Positions 5,674-5,960 of a stretch of DNA of 5,960 nt are shown piece by piece. Below the pieces are notes generated by a model. The model did not search any database and was not told the origin of the DNA. It saw nothing but the letters and a program-made list of their open reading frames with translations. The stretch comes from an uncultured Armatimonadota bacterium. GTDB lineage: Bacteria > Armatimonadota > UBA5829 > DTJY01. Every line of letters begins with the position of its first letter. The stretch's first letter is position 1. The DNA is taken from the NCBI GenBank assembly GCA_937875395.1, contig CALNCU010000112.1, forward strand, positions 1-5,960, read 5' to 3'. The position numbers and the translations under genes were made by a program.

Positions 5674-5960
5674 ATTTGGGTGATGCGGTAAACGTTATTG
5701 TGTCGCCGTCTATGCGTATTTGGGATATGCGGTTGGACCCTATCCCCTTTCTGATGGGATCGTTTACGGCGGATTCTATTTTAAGCCTTATGCTGTCTGG
5801 CAGGGCGACTCTTCCCATAAGCGCGGAGCGTACCTTAAACGCTGCGTCTCCGTTTGATGTGCGGGTGAAACCGCCTCTTACCGTGATGGGCACCAGGACG
5901 CCGTGAAAATCTGTTTTGGCTGAAAGGATAAGCTCTCCGTCTTTTACTCCCATAGCCGGG
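5672..5960 (-). CDS. C-terminal part of a small envelope or lipid-binding-like protein (partial)
   Basis: The gene enters from the right edge. The frame stays open to position 5960, and ATG 5953 has no Shine-Dalgarno in the seven visible upstream bases, so I take this as a 5'-truncated gene. The visible 95 or so residues alternate beta-strand-like stretches: a DGELILSA strand, a VLVPITVRGGF strand, an RVALPDSIRLKIESAVNDPI helix, and a closing SQIRIDGDTITFTA strand. This order (DG-strand, charged beta segment, LP-helix, then ExDG-like strand) recalls C-terminal halves of DUF2140 (YpmS-like) or DUF2993 proteins, which usually carry an N-terminal membrane anchor or lipoprotein signal. The assignment rests on pattern only. 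It lies 11 nt upstream of the DUF711 gene and is probably cotranscribed with it. Confidence 0.6.
   Translation of the reverse strand, partial: PAMGVKDGELILSAKTDFHGVLVPITVRGGFTRTSNGDAAFKVRSALMGRVALPDSIRLKIESAVNDPIRKGIGSNRISQIRIDGDTITFTASPK

Noticed and set aside
1..5960. CRISPR array, tRNA/rRNA, prophage or transposase gene
   Set aside because: I saw no regularly spaced repeats, no tRNA-like cloverleaf or rRNA segments, and no phage or transposase motifs on either strand. Housekeeping-type genes fill most of the window.

Overview
This is a bacterial chromosome segment of moderate GC content, compact and operon-like. It holds four plus-strand genes (102 to 3890), a convergent pair of minus-strand genes (4293 to the right edge), and a structured intergenic region of about 400 bases between them. 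The DXP/MEP isoprenoid genes dxr and ispG flank an rseP-type site-2 protease, an arrangement common in bacteria. The short ArgA-like acetyltransferase, frequent ATA isoleucine and AGA/AGG arginine codons, and several TTG/GTG starts would fit an anaerobic, environmental lineage. Dehalococcoidia (Chloroflexota) is my best guess but is weakly supported, and no marker gene here settles it.

Plus-strand block. dxr (DXP reductoisomerase) overlaps the start of an M50 membrane zinc protease (rseP family). ispG (4Fe-4S HMBPP synthase) follows, and then a 152-residue GNAT enzyme of the short N-acetylglutamate synthase type. The tight spacing (one overlap, then gaps of 32 nt or 2 nt depending on the ispG start, and 21 nt) points to one transcript. 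Dxr and IspG catalyse the second and the penultimate steps of the MEP pathway. The protease belongs with envelope stress response and membrane protein turnover. The acetyltransferase probably feeds arginine biosynthesis and has no obvious link to isoprenoids.

Intergenic region 3891-4292. I see no convincing gene here. It holds a 12-bp palindrome, a hairpin with two mutually exclusive pairings, a second hairpin that is a diverged copy of a sequence at the extreme left of the window (1-51), and a perfect 14-bp-stem hairpin that probably terminates both converging operons.

Minus-strand block. A complete UPF0210/DUF711 (PFL-like) protein of unknown function is preceded, 11 nt upstream, by the C-terminal part of a gene running off the right edge. 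The latter resembles small envelope or lipid-binding-like proteins of the DUF2140/DUF2993 sort.

I found no convincing undescribed multi-gene system. The most interesting signal is the repeated hairpin family, whose two long copies bracket the isoprenoid block and differ in ways that partly preserve base pairing.
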